Source: Bdellovibrio sp. ArHS (GTDB lineage Bacteria; Bdellovibrionota; Bdellovibrionia; Bdellovibrionales; Bdellovibrionaceae). Taken from it: a DNA stretch of 64,000 nucleotides. Where the stretch lies: positions 32,388 to 96,387 of the forward strand of contig NZ_JTEV01000025.1 in assembly GCF_000786105.1 (NCBI RefSeq), read 5' to 3'. The notes under the pieces were generated by a model. The model saw nothing but the letters and a program-made list of their open reading frames with translations, was not told the DNA's origin and ran no database searches. The translations under genes were made by a program, and so were the position numbers. Positions 50,458-59,435 of this stretch are shown piece after piece; positions within the stretch are counted from its first letter, which is position 1, and every line of letters starts with the position of its first letter.

Positions 50458-52962
50458 ATGCTTATGAATTCAGCATCTTTTTTCAAAGCTTTCGTGACCC
50501 GTTGGGGAGTGGAACTTTCTCTAGTTCTGTTGATCGCTTTGGGCGTCTATTTTTACCAACATCCGCAATTCCTAGTGTCAGCACATTCGGAGCCAATGTC
50601 TGACGAAGTTGTGACGACCTTACAGAAGATCGCCGAGATCATTGAACGCGCCGAAAATTCTGAAAAACTTTTCATCCACCAGCGCAAAGCTCAGGATCTG
50701 GCCGACTACAACCAACAGGTTCTTTTGCTGAACTATCAAATGGGTCAGCTTGCCAAGTTGGTCGTGGGGGACGAGGGGCTTCACAAAAAGTCTGTCCAGT
50801 TAAATCGTCTGTTGCATGGGCACTTTGAAGCCGTGAATAAAGTTCTGACGGAAAGACAACAGGGGCGCGCGGTGCGTGTACCCGCCAGCGCATCTATTTT
50901 ACCTCAGGTTGCTGAAACCTTTCCTTTGCAGACGGTGTCTAAGCCCTTGTGGAAACGGACGGAATTCTTTTACGGTATTCTGGGTTTTTTGGCGGCACTG
51001 ATAATCTTAAGTCGTCTGTGGCAGAAACAAGAAGTGCGTCGACAAAAATCTTTGGCGACGTCATTGCAGACACGTTCCATTCTTCTGGATAGTATTTTAA
51101 ATAACATGAGTGAGGCGCTGATCGTCACAGACGAGCAGGGTTACTTCACGCACTACAACGCCGCGGCTCAACGTATTATCGGCACACGTATCAAGGAAGT
51201 GGCTACCACCGTCAGTGTCGAAGAGTTGGGTTTTTTCCACGTCGCCAGTGGCGAAGCTTATTCGCAAAAAAATCTTCCGTTCTATCGGGCTTTGCGCGGA
51301 GAGCAGGTGGATGATTTGGAGATTTTCGTACAAAATGAAACGCACCCCCAAGGTACTTATATTTCTTTAAGCAGTCGTTCGCTCAATGATATTCAGGGCG
51401 GGATTGCCGGTGCTCTGGTTGTTTTTAAGGATATCAGTCGACGAAAAATGATTGAACAGGAATGGGCTAAAGCTCGTGAGGCCGCTTTGGAGGCGTCCTT
51501 GAAGAAGTCGGACTTTCTGGCAGCGATGAGCCACGAAATTCGCACGCCGATGAATGGCGTGATCGGGATGACAACGCTGTTGGCGGATACGCCGCTGAAT
51601 GAAGAACAAAAAGAATATGTCGGAACCGTGAAAAGATCGGCCGAGTCTTTACTGATGTTGATCAACGACATTCTTGATTATTCAAAAATTGAGGCCGGAA
51701 AAATCAGTTTAGATCCGCAACCCTTCGATCTGCACTTTCTGGCTCGCGATATCACTGAAATATTCCGCGCCACACTGGCGGAAAAGAACGTCGGATTGAA
51801 GCTGCAAATTTCGGAAAAAATCCCGAAATACTTTGTGGGTGATTCCGGGCGTCTGCGCCAAATTTTAGTCAATCTTATTGGCAACGCCGTCAAGTTCACT
51901 GAAAAGGGTTTTGTCAGTTTGGATGTGAGTCTGACTGAGGCGTCTGCGCAAAACCTTCATCTTAAATTTGAAGTCAAGGACACCGGTCCCGGTCTTAAAG
52001 AAGAAGAGCGTCGCTCGCTGTTTCAAAAATACTTTCAAACCAAAACAGGCGCCAAATTTGGCGGAACCGGATTGGGGCTTTCCATTTGCAAACAACTTGT
52101 GAATCTTATGCAAGGCCAGATCGGTGTTGAAAGTGTCGTCGGCTTGGGCTCTAATTTCTGGTTTACGGTCAGCCTTCCGATCGCGGCAGAACAGGATCTT
52201 CCGCGCCTGCAGGATGCGAAGTTTGCGAAAGTTTTCAAAGGGAATGTTCTGGTCGTCGAGGATCAATTGGTCAATCAACGAGTGGCGCAGAACTATTTGC
52301 GTAAACTCGGCTTGGAAGTTGAGGTCGCAGCCAACGGTCTTGTCGCTTTTGAAAAATGCCAAAGCAAAAAATATGATCTGATTTTTATGGACTGCCAAAT
52401 GCCGGTTTTAAATGGTTTTGAAGCGACCAAAAAAATTCGGCAGACGGAACAGGTCACGGCATCCACAAGGACGCCTATCATCGCCCTGACGGCAGATGCC
52501 GGGGGGGCGGATAAGCTTGAATATGCTCATTCAGGCATGGATGGTTTTTTGGCGAAGCCTATTGAGCTGCCCTTGTTGTTCGAGGTCTTGCAGCGCTGGC
52601 TTCCGCTTCAGGAAAACACGTTGGATCTGACGGCTCTGGCGCAATTAGAAAGTTACATGGTGAAGGATCAGAGTTTGGTCGCGGCCTTGATTGAAGACCT
52701 AGAGGCATCGGCTCCGGGACTTATTTCGTCCATGAAGAAGTCTTTTCAAGACGTGGATGAGACAGGTCTCAGCGAGGCAGCGCACGCGCTGAAGTCTGCC
52801 GCCGCCACCCTGGGTGCCAAACGTTTGGCAGAGCTGTGTGCAACCGTTGAGGATTTGACGGATGTCTCTGGCGCAGCCGAATTTATCACCCAGATCGAAG
52901 AGCAGTTCGTGAATAGTCTGAATGAGTTGAAAAACTATTTGTCTGAAAAAAACGCCGCCTAA
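50458..52962 (+). CDS. Hybrid histidine kinase with REC and HPt domains
   Basis: An 834-residue sensor. TM1 is about residues 13-32, a periplasmic helical region about 35-160, TM2 about 168-188, a PAS domain about 210-320 and a dimerisation domain with His in [16 protein letters not shown]. The ATPase domain has [19 protein letters not shown] and [14 protein letters not shown]. The C-terminal receiver has [11 protein letters not shown] and [14 protein letters not shown], and an HPt domain closes the chain with the His of [13 protein letters not shown]. All parts of a phosphorelay except the final regulator are in one chain. The response regulator gene starts 21 bases downstream. Neither ligand nor partner is known. 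Confidence 0.93.
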   Translation: MLMNSASFFKAFVTRWGVELSLVLLIALGVYFYQHPQFLVSAHSEPMSDEVVTTLQKIAEIIERAENSEKLFIHQRKAQDLADYNQQVLLLNYQMGQLAKLVVGDEGLHKKSVQLNRLLHGHFEAVNKVLTERQQGRAVRVPASASILPQVAETFPLQTVSKPLWKRTEFFYGILGFLAALIILSRLWQKQEVRRQKSLATSLQTRSILLDSILNNMSEALIVTDEQGYFTHYNAAAQRIIGTRIKEVATTVSVEELGFFHVASGEAYSQKNLPFYRALRGEQVDDLEIFVQNETHPQGTYISLSSRSLNDIQGGIAGALVVFKDISRRKMIEQEWAKAREAALEASLKKSDFLAAMSHEIRTPMNGVIGMTTLLADTPLNEEQKEYVGTVKRSAESLLMLINDILDYSKIEAGKISLDPQPFDLHFLARDITEIFRATLAEKNVGLKLQISEKIPKYFVGDSGRLRQILVNLIGNAVKFTEKGFVSLDVSLTEASAQNLHLKFEVKDTGPGLKEEERRSLFQKYFQTKTGAKFGGTGLGLSICKQLVNLMQGQIGVESVVGLGSNFWFTVSLPIAAEQDLPRLQDAKFAKVFKGNVLVVEDQLVNQRVAQNYLRKLGLEVEVAANGLVAFEKCQSKKYDLIFMDCQMPVLNGFEATKKIRQTEQVTASTRTPIIALTADAGGADKLEYAHSGMDGFLAKPIELPLLFEVLQRWLPLQENTLDLTALAQLESYMVKDQSLVAALIEDLEASAPGLISSMKKSFQDVDETGLSEAAHALKSAAATLGAKRLAELCATVEDLTDVSGAAEFITQIEEQFVNSLNELKNYLSEKNAA

Positions 52963-52983
52963 GAGGGCAGGAAGGAGAAGCGA

Positions 52984-53670
52984 ATGGCAAAAATTCTTAT
53001 CGTAGATGATCAGAAAAGTGTGTTGCTCACACTGGAAGCGCTTCTCGGCAAGGACGGGCATCTTGTAACTGCATGCACAAATGCCGTAGAAGCATTGCAC
53101 TCGTTGGCGCAAAACACTTTTGATCTCGTCATTACCGACGCCGTGATGCCGGGAAGCGGTGACGGTTATGCGCTGACACGCACCATCCGCAAACAGCCGC
53201 TCTTAGCAAAAACTCCGGTGATTTTATTAACCGGGAAGCGCGAAAAGGCGGATATCGAAAAAGGCATCGAGTCCGGTGTGAACGATTACGTGGTCAAGCC
53301 GATTGATCCCGAACTGCTTTTGGCGAAGATCCGCAATCTTCTGGTGAAAAAACCAGAAGACACCGTGCAGTTTTCCTCTGCGGCTGTGAATTATAAAGCG
53401 GAATGGGAGACAAAGACCGAAATCGTAACCTTGTCTGAATTAGGCGTGACCATTTCGTCATCGGTGGCGGTGCCAGTGGGAAAGATTCTTCGTTTGAACT
53501 CTCCCATCTTTGAAGAGATCGGGATTCCCAAGGTTCCTTTGCGTATTGATTCTTGTGAAGAGATTCCGGGGCCGGAACCTCTTTATCGCATTCAGGCGCA
53601 TTTCGTGGGTATTACCGAAAAAGAACTTTCGCCGATTCGTCTTTGGATTCGTGCGCGAAGAAATTATTGA
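52984..53670 (+). CDS. Response regulator with PilZ-like output domain
   Basis: A 228-residue protein. Residues 1-122 are a receiver (IVDDQKSVLLTLE, phospho-accepting Asp in ITDAVMPGSGDGY, Lys in VVKPID). Residues about 125-228 look like a PilZ-type beta barrel (LSELGVTISSSVAVPVGKILRLNSPIFEEIG), but the usual RxxxR arginines are missing and the DxSxxG motif is degenerate (LSELG), so c-di-GMP binding is doubtful. It lies 21 bases after the hybrid kinase with AAGGAG before its ATG, so it is the likely end point of that phosphorelay. Confidence 0.85.
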   Translation: MAKILIVDDQKSVLLTLEALLGKDGHLVTACTNAVEALHSLAQNTFDLVITDAVMPGSGDGYALTRTIRKQPLLAKTPVILLTGKREKADIEKGIESGVNDYVVKPIDPELLLAKIRNLLVKKPEDTVQFSSAAVNYKAEWETKTEIVTLSELGVTISSSVAVPVGKILRLNSPIFEEIGIPKVPLRIDSCEEIPGPEPLYRIQAHFVGITEKELSPIRLWIRARRNY

Positions 53671-53723
53671 GTGTTCAATAACTTCTCCGCGCTATCGGCA
53701 AACTGGGGATGCTCTGCCAAAGA

Positions 53724-55103
53724 TCACTTACAAATAGGCAAAGATCTGACCATAGATGTGATCTGACTGATTTTCTGATACTGACTGTTGGTTTTAATAA
53801 CGGCCCAGTAAGCACCCGAACCCAGCTTAATCACCCCTTTTTTCGCGACTTGTTTAGCCATGATACCGACACCGCAGTGAAGATTGATGTAGGGATCTAA
53901 AATGGTCTTCTTAGGATCGGTTGAGCTTAAATACTTATCCTTGCTCCAGTCAAACTTACAGAAATTCCAGCCAGTGATGTCCTGGTAAGATAGCTGCAGC
54001 AGCCCTTCGGAATAGACCGGTTTTTTGGTCACCGGATCTGTGCCCATCGTTGTTTCGTGCATGCGGGACAAGGGATTGTAGTTGCTTTCAAATTTTGTTA
54101 TCGCGGAAAAAAGCTGAGCCCACACATTCGCGCGCTGATTGTTGTTCAAAGAAGCATACCGAGGACAGAAGTCTTTCATGTCACTTGCGCCTTTAAGCAG
54201 AGAGCTCCAATCATTCAGAACCAACTTCATCAAGTATTGTGACCATTGCTTGCGCTCTGGATTGGAGGAGGTCTCCCATGAGAGGGCGTGCATGGAATAC
54301 GTTCCCCCATCGCCTGGATTGGCGGGAATGGAAGGCGCTTCAGTGCTTCCGGTGTCCACGACCGCATAAACCATACTGCCACCTTTGAGGTACTTGATGA
54401 CGGCATCACGATTTTCCATGGCGACAGCCGGGCAGCCCCAACTCCGTCCTTGGATAATACTCGATTCCTGCACATAGCTAGCGCCGTGGATGACGATGGC
54501 GCGCGCTCGGGCATTGGAGTTTGTGGTCGACAGGCCATCCAATCGTAAAGACAGGCCATTGCTGCCATTATACGATTCTGCCGCTTTATAAATCCCCAGA
54601 GAGCTGGCATTGGAGCCAGAGACGTTGCTAAATTTCTCCGCGATACCATCGTGGTTTGCATCCGACCCCTTGCCATGGGCCACGTGCATCGCCCACACAC
54701 TTCCGGTTTTCATGTTGATGATGTAAAAACGTTTTTCTTTTGAGCTTTGTCCAAAGTTAATGATGGAAAGATAGTTTTGATTTGAGAATCGGGACTTGTT
54801 CTGGTGAAAGTAAATAAGAGCTTCTTCTAAGGATTTGTAAGGGACAATGTGGGTAGGATCGACGTGGTCATAATTTTTTAAGATGGCCTCTTTTTGTGAG
54901 TCGGTCACATCCCCTGTGGTGTCAGCGATCGGTTTTTCGATCGTTCCCGAGGGTGTTTCCGCAATCCCTTCTGACGTGGGATCGTCGGGCAGGGCGGCTT
55001 CTCCTCCGCCGCCATTACTGCAAGCCACCATGGCTAGCAGCGAAGTTGTTAAAAGCGCAGTGCTAAAACGTGAGAATAATGTTTTTCGTTTGCTAATTGG
55101 CAT
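53724..55103 (-). CDS. L,D-transpeptidase-like / lytic transglycosylase-like lipoprotein
   Basis: A protein of about 459 residues. The lipoprotein signal ends MVACS (Cys28). Residues about 95-250 form a YkuD_2-type L,D-transpeptidase/murein-binding domain with His206 in VIHGASY and Cys224 in SWGCPAV. Residues about 325-450 have a lysozyme-like fold signature with Glu339 in KFESNYNP, SEGLLQLS and YINLHCGVGIMAKQV, as in soluble lytic transglycosylases. The two linked domains could cut and re-join or bind wall peptides on one anchored protein. ATG 55103 has GGAGGA upstream; an upstream in-frame GTG 55136 adds no useful sequence. Both active-site residues appear intact. Confidence 0.85.
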   Translation of the reverse strand: MPISKRKTLFSRFSTALLTTSLLAMVACSNGGGGEAALPDDPTSEGIAETPSGTIEKPIADTTGDVTDSQKEAILKNYDHVDPTHIVPYKSLEEALIYFHQNKSRFSNQNYLSIINFGQSSKEKRFYIINMKTGSVWAMHVAHGKGSDANHDGIAEKFSNVSGSNASSLGIYKAAESYNGSNGLSLRLDGLSTTNSNARARAIVIHGASYVQESSIIQGRSWGCPAVAMENRDAVIKYLKGGSMVYAVVDTGSTEAPSIPANPGDGGTYSMHALSWETSSNPERKQWSQYLMKLVLNDWSSLLKGASDMKDFCPRYASLNNNQRANVWAQLFSAITKFESNYNPLSRMHETTMGTDPVTKKPVYSEGLLQLSYQDITGWNFCKFDWSKDKYLSSTDPKKTILDPYINLHCGVGIMAKQVAKKGVIKLGSGAYWAVIKTNSQYQKISQITSMVRSLPICK

Positions 55104-55280
55104 TATTCCTCCATGAATTTGTGCGTTAACAAACACTAACGGAGGACTTACCCAGACTGTGGCAAAAACATTACAGACACTCTAAAATCCAGACAAAGTA
55201 TCTGGAAGTTTTGTAATAAACCGGACAAAAGATGGTGCAGGTGAGGCAGGAGCGTGGCTCTGGTGGCTGATTTCAGAGAA

Positions 55281-55319
55281 AAAAGAAGGATTCACCTGGA
55301 AAAAGTGAATCCTTCTTTT
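55281..55319. terminator. Strong bidirectional terminator
   Basis: AAAAGAAGGATTCAC at 55281-55295 pairs perfectly with GTGAATCCTTCTTTT at 55305-55319 with a nine-base loop. T tracts arise on both strands. On the minus strand it lies shortly after the low-complexity gene at 55349 and marks the end of the glycan operon. Confidence 0.93.
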
Positions 55320-55348
55320 GATTAGTTTTTTAAGAAAACATTTCGTTT

Positions 55349-56089
55349 TTAATAGGTGTTCGAAGAACGATGACTGCGATTGACTTGATCATAGTCATCA
55401 GAGTCTTCATCCTCATCTTCCCAACGGCTGCTGCGACCATATCTGGTTTCTTCATCGTCGTCGCTGAAGTTTCGGCTCATGCGTTCGTCATCAAAGTCAC
55501 GGCTGCTATAGTTCATGCCCTGACCACGGCTTGAGCTGGAACTTCCGCGTCCGTAGCGTGAAGAACGGTCTTCATCGATATCTTCAGAGTAGCGGCGTTG
55601 ACTCATACCGCGCTCTTGATCGCTGTAGCGACCAGGATCACGTCCCGAATAGCCTCGATCTTCACTCCAGCGTTCGCTGCCGTAGCTGCGGTAAGGCTCT
55701 CGTTCCGAACCATAACCGCCGCTGTAGTTGCGCGAACCCTCATAACGTCCATAGTCTTCGCGGCCGTAGTCATCAGAATATCCGCGACTCCCGCGAGATT
55801 CATACATGTCATCTCGGCTGGAATCTTGGAAACGACGCGAGCCTTGGCCACCGTAGTCTTCGTAGGTGCCACGTCCGCCGCCACCTCGGGATTCGAAATA
55901 GTCTTCATAGCCGCGGCCGGAAGAGCTTCCGGAAGCCCGGCGACTTGATTCGCCAGAGCGAGAGCCCGTTCCGCCAGAACGCGAAGATGAAGTGCTCGAG
56001 CGTGAACCCGAACCAGATGACGATGAACGAGTTCTACCGGTAGATCCTCTGCCTGAACTGCTCCGAGAGCTGGTTGATCTAGTAGCCAT
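55349..56089 (-). CDS. Ser/Gly/Arg/Tyr/Asp low-complexity disordered protein
   Basis: A 246-residue protein with no recognised domain. By direct reading it has no Lys, Leu or Cys and almost no Ile, Val or Ala. The first 55 residues are Ser/Arg/Gly/Thr rich (RSTSSRSSSGRGSTGRTRSS), the middle is full of GY, DY, SR and RGY motifs with acidic residues, and the end is Asp/Glu-rich (DDDEET, EDEDEDSDDYD). The composition is that of RG/Tyr-rich disordered phase-separating proteins. A strong AAGGAGGA lies just before ATG 56089 and there is no signal peptide. It is 38 bases after the Gfo/Idh gene on the same strand, so it is likely the last gene of the glycan operon, followed by the terminator at 55281-55319. 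Plus-strand frames in this region are shadows. Confidence 0.75.
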   Translation of the reverse strand: MATRSTSSRSSSGRGSTGRTRSSSSGSGSRSSTSSSRSGGTGSRSGESSRRASGSSSGRGYEDYFESRGGGGRGTYEDYGGQGSRRFQDSSRDDMYESRGSRGYSDDYGREDYGRYEGSRNYSGGYGSEREPYRSYGSERWSEDRGYSGRDPGRYSDQERGMSQRRYSEDIDEDRSSRYGRGSSSSSRGQGMNYSSRDFDDERMSRNFSDDDEETRYGRSSRWEDEDEDSDDYDQVNRSHRSSNTY

Positions 56090-56127
56090 GTCTTCCTCCT
56101 TGTTGTGGCTGAATGTCAGCCAAGTAT

Positions 56128-57234
56128 TTAGTTGTGCGGGCTGCGCGCGTGAACGACTTCGGGTTCCGTACGAGCCGGCTTTTTTATCTTTTGCTCTTCC
56201 GACGGGCGTGTCGTCTTTTTGAAATAATCCAGTTTGACAGGTCGGCCGTACCGAGCGGACTCAAAGAGAGCTTCAATAATCTTAATATCAAGAAGACCCT
56301 CTTCAGCGGAAGGTTCGGGTTGCTGTTCTTTCAAGATACATTCAGAGAAGTATTCCAGCTCTGGACCAAACTGATCGTGTTTTTTGAAAGTGTAGGTCTT
56401 GTCTTTGCCATTGATCGTGGTGGTTAACTCCATGTCATCCGCATATTCATAGGCGTTTTCCAGGCGCAAACAGCCCTTGGTGCCAATCAGATCATAAGCC
56501 GCGCTGTCAGAAGCGCCAAAACTGATCGTGAATGTGGCGACGCGAGTTTCGGGAAAGCGAAGTGTGACAGACATCATCTCTTCAACTTCACTAAACCGCT
56601 CGTCAGAGCTATTCATTGTCCAGGCGAAACATTCCACCGGCTCGTCGCGAAAAAGATAGCGGGCGGCATTAAGGCAGTAAACGCCGATATCTAAAAGGGG
56701 ACCGCCTCCTTGCTCGGCTTGCAGACGAATGTTGGTGGGATCTGTCAGTTGATAAGAAAAAAGAGAATTGAAAATCCGCAGTTCCCCTAGTTTTCCGCTT
56801 TGTGCAATTTCAATAGCCTTTAGATTGGCTGGATCAAAGTGAAGGCGATAAGCCACCATCATTTTGACATTGTTGCGGTCAGCGGCTCTCATCATCGCGA
56901 CGGCGTCGGCAACGGATGTGGCGATGGGCTTTTCGGTTAAAACGTGAATTCCTTGATACGCGGCTTTTTCCGCGAACTCGCGGTGATGGGCATTGGGAGT
57001 TGCAATATAGACGGCATCGATAAGACCACTGCGCAAACATTCTTCGTAGTCATCATAGTGATAAAGATTTTCGACCTTGTACTTCTTTCCCAGTTTTTTG
57101 AGTTTGGTTGCATCTCCGGAAACCAGGGCCGTCAATTCCGAATTCTTAGCATTTTTGAATCCCGGAAGGACCGCAGTCTGGGCGATGTGACCCAGGCCGA
57201 CAACAGCGTATCGGATTTTTTGATTTTCGTTCAT
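56128..57234 (-). CDS. Gfo/Idh/MocA-family oxidoreductase
   Basis: A 368-residue NAD(P)-dependent oxidoreductase. The Rossmann fold begins VVGLGHIAQTAVLPGF, followed by AVYIATPNAHHREFAEKAA and the signature LTEKPIA with the catalytic Lys; the C-terminal alpha/beta domain has LLDIGVYCLNAARYL. Members dehydrogenate or oxidise sugars and cyclitols. The position eight bases after galE in a glycan operon suggests a sugar or nucleotide-sugar substrate. The specific reaction cannot be told. Confidence 0.9.
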   Translation of the reverse strand: MNENQKIRYAVVGLGHIAQTAVLPGFKNAKNSELTALVSGDATKLKKLGKKYKVENLYHYDDYEECLRSGLIDAVYIATPNAHHREFAEKAAYQGIHVLTEKPIATSVADAVAMMRAADRNNVKMMVAYRLHFDPANLKAIEIAQSGKLGELRIFNSLFSYQLTDPTNIRLQAEQGGGPLLDIGVYCLNAARYLFRDEPVECFAWTMNSSDERFSEVEEMMSVTLRFPETRVATFTISFGASDSAAYDLIGTKGCLRLENAYEYADDMELTTTINGKDKTYTFKKHDQFGPELEYFSECILKEQQPEPSAEEGLLDIKIIEALFESARYGRPVKLDYFKKTTRPSEEQKIKKPARTEPEVVHARSPHN

Positions 57235-57242
57235 AGTTCCTC

Positions 57243-58265
57243 CTAAATTTGTTGATACTGTGTTTGGTAGTCGGCGCGTTTTTCGCTATATCCCTGGGGA
57301 TGCGTGCGATGCCAATTCCACGCGTGGGTGATAATGGTATCGATGTGCGGGTACATTCGTTGCCATCCCAACTTGTTTTGTATTTTTTGGCTGGAGGCAA
57401 CCAGCACGGCCGGATCGCCTGGGCGACGACGTTCTTCTTTGACTATAAATTCAACCTGGGTCGCGCGTTCGCAGGCTCTTAAAATTTCACGCACAGAAAA
57501 GCCTTTTTCACTTCCGATGTTGTAGATGTCGTTGTTGCCGGGACGTAAAGACCTTAGAGCCAAGGTGTGGGCCTTCGCCAAATCCATGACATGCACGTAG
57601 TCCCGAATGCAGGTCCCATCGGGCGTGGGATAGTCCGCACCAAAAATTTTTACTTCCGGTTGAGCCTGAAGAGCGGACTTCAGAATGCGCGGGATCAGAT
57701 GGGTTTCATGCATATGATCTTCTCCCATGGAGCCGTCCGGTGCTGCACCGGCGACGTTGAAATAACGAAGAACTGCGTATTGCAGCCCATGGGCCTGCGC
57801 AAAGTCCTCGAGGATCATTTCGACCATCATTTTGCTTTTGCCATAAGGGTTCACAGGTTGGCGCGGATGATGTTCTTCGACGGGAATGTCTTGCGGCTCG
57901 CCATAGACGGCCGCCGTGGACGAGAACACCAGTTTTTCAACATGGGCCTCATGCATGGCATTTAAAAGTGTCAAAGTGTTGGCGACGTTGTTGTGATAGT
58001 ATTTGTATGGATTTTCCACGCTTTCCGCCACTTCGATATTGGCAGCAAAATGCATCACCGCTTCGATCTTATATTCATTGAAGGTTCGCGATAACAATTC
58101 GCCATGGGCGGTGCTTCCGGGAATAAAAAGAGCGTCAGCGTGAAGCGCTTTTAAATGTCCCTCAGAAAGGTCATCCAGAACCAAAACCTGATGGCCCTCT
58201 TCAATAAGTTGGCGCACCACATGACTTCCAATATAGCCGGCACCGCCGGTGACAAGTACACGCAT
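57243..58265 (-). CDS. galE: UDP-glucose 4-epimerase
   Basis: A 340-residue extended short-chain dehydrogenase: VTGGAGYIGSHVVRQL at the N-terminus, VFSSTAAVYGEP with the catalytic Ser and the Tyr-x3-Lys in NPYGKSKMMVE. RYFNVAGAAPDGSMGE and GTCIRDYVHVMDLA are characteristic of GalE. It interconverts UDP-glucose and UDP-galactose, supplying UDP-galactopyranose to the next enzyme in the operon, Glf. It starts 12 bases after the glf stop. Confidence 0.95.
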   Translation of the reverse strand: MRVLVTGGAGYIGSHVVRQLIEEGHQVLVLDDLSEGHLKALHADALFIPGSTAHGELLSRTFNEYKIEAVMHFAANIEVAESVENPYKYYHNNVANTLTLLNAMHEAHVEKLVFSSTAAVYGEPQDIPVEEHHPRQPVNPYGKSKMMVEMILEDFAQAHGLQYAVLRYFNVAGAAPDGSMGEDHMHETHLIPRILKSALQAQPEVKIFGADYPTPDGTCIRDYVHVMDLAKAHTLALRSLRPGNNDIYNIGSEKGFSVREILRACERATQVEFIVKEERRRPGDPAVLVASSQKIQNKLGWQRMYPHIDTIITHAWNWHRTHPQGYSEKRADYQTQYQQI

Positions 58266-58277
58266 AATTTCCTCCTG

Positions 58278-59426
58278 CTAAATCGGGGAATGGCTAAAGC
58301 GTGGCCATTCAGTTAAATCTTTCGAAAGACAGATTTTAGCGAGATCCAAGGATTCGCCAATAACCACATGCATATCCAAGTAACGATAAGTTCCCAGTCG
58401 GCCAATGAAGGTCACATTGCTTTCTGACTCTGCCAAAGAAATGTATTCCTTCAGCAAGGCCATATCCTGCGCCAGACGCAGGGGATAGTAGGGCGTATCC
58501 CGCTCAGAGCACAGGGCGCTGTATTCTTTGAAGCAGACTGTTCGCGGGTGTTCTTCCCACGGCGCGAAGTGTTTGTGTTCAGTGATACGGGTATAGGGCA
58601 CTTCTTCTTCGCAATAATTGATTACCGGATTTCCCTGAAAATCCCCGTCAGCGACAAATTTTTCAAATTTCAAAGTGCGATAGCGCAAACGTCCCCGCTG
58701 AAACTTGAAGTAACCGTCCATGGGACCGCTCCAGAAGATGTGGTGGAACTTGTCTTTGTCGTCAGCGGAAAGGCGCGTCTTCAGACACACCTCGATCAGC
58801 GGATGATCCAGAATTTTTTGTACGATGGTGGTATAGCCGTCGACGGGAATCCCCTGGTACTTCTGATTGTAATAATTGTCGTCGTAGTTGAATCGCACCG
58901 GCAAACGTTTCAGTATCGACGCCGGCAATTCTTTAGGTTCGACACCCCATTGTTTTTTCGTGTAGCCATAAAAGAAATTTCGATAAAGATCGGCACCTAA
59001 AAATTTCAGAGCCTGTTCCTCGAAAGTCTGGGGTTCCGCAATGTCACTCTGACCTTGATTGCCCAGAAATTCCTCAGCCTGGGAGGGCGTCATTTTCTTT
59101 TGAAAAAACTGATTGATCGTCAAAAGGTTGACGGGCAATGAAAACACGCCCTTTTCCGTGATCGCTTTCACACGGTTCGTAAACGGCATAAAAGGGGACC
59201 ACTTGTTAACATAGTCCCAGACATCCTGGCGACTGGTGTTAAAGATGTGAGGACCGTACTGATGAATCATCACATTGGTTTCCGTATCACGCGTCGTGTG
59301 ACAGTTGCCGGCCACATGGTCGCGTTCATCAAAAACCGTGACTTTAAAATTTCCGCTTTGGGCCAGTTCACGAGCTATCACCGCTCCGGCAAAACCGGCG
59401 CCGGCAATTCCAATCTGCATTTTCAT
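58278..59426 (-). CDS. glf: UDP-galactopyranose mutase
   Basis: A 382-residue flavoenzyme with IAGAGFAGAVIAREL for FAD binding, DERDHVAGNCH, HQYGPHIFNT with the conserved His, GYTKKQWG and VPYTRITEHKHF, matching UDP-galactopyranose mutases of prokaryotic length. It converts UDP-galactopyranose to UDP-galactofuranose. Together with GalE it provides the precursor of galactofuranose, a furanose sugar common in bacterial surface glycans. It starts nine bases after the GH1-RmlD fusion gene. Confidence 0.94.
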   Translation of the reverse strand: MKMQIGIAGAGFAGAVIARELAQSGNFKVTVFDERDHVAGNCHTTRDTETNVMIHQYGPHIFNTSRQDVWDYVNKWSPFMPFTNRVKAITEKGVFSLPVNLLTINQFFQKKMTPSQAEEFLGNQGQSDIAEPQTFEEQALKFLGADLYRNFFYGYTKKQWGVEPKELPASILKRLPVRFNYDDNYYNQKYQGIPVDGYTTIVQKILDHPLIEVCLKTRLSADDKDKFHHIFWSGPMDGYFKFQRGRLRYRTLKFEKFVADGDFQGNPVINYCEEEVPYTRITEHKHFAPWEEHPRTVCFKEYSALCSERDTPYYPLRLAQDMALLKEYISLAESESNVTFIGRLGTYRYLDMHVVIGESLDLAKICLSKDLTEWPRFSHSPI

Positions 59427-59435
59427 CGTCTCTCC

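Noticed and set aside
55531..56043. Plus-strand and other-frame open frames of 100-170 codons in the low-complexity gene
   Set aside because: They are by-products of the biased codon content of the Ser/Arg/Gly-rich gene on the minus strand, have no ribosome-binding sites and show no domain.
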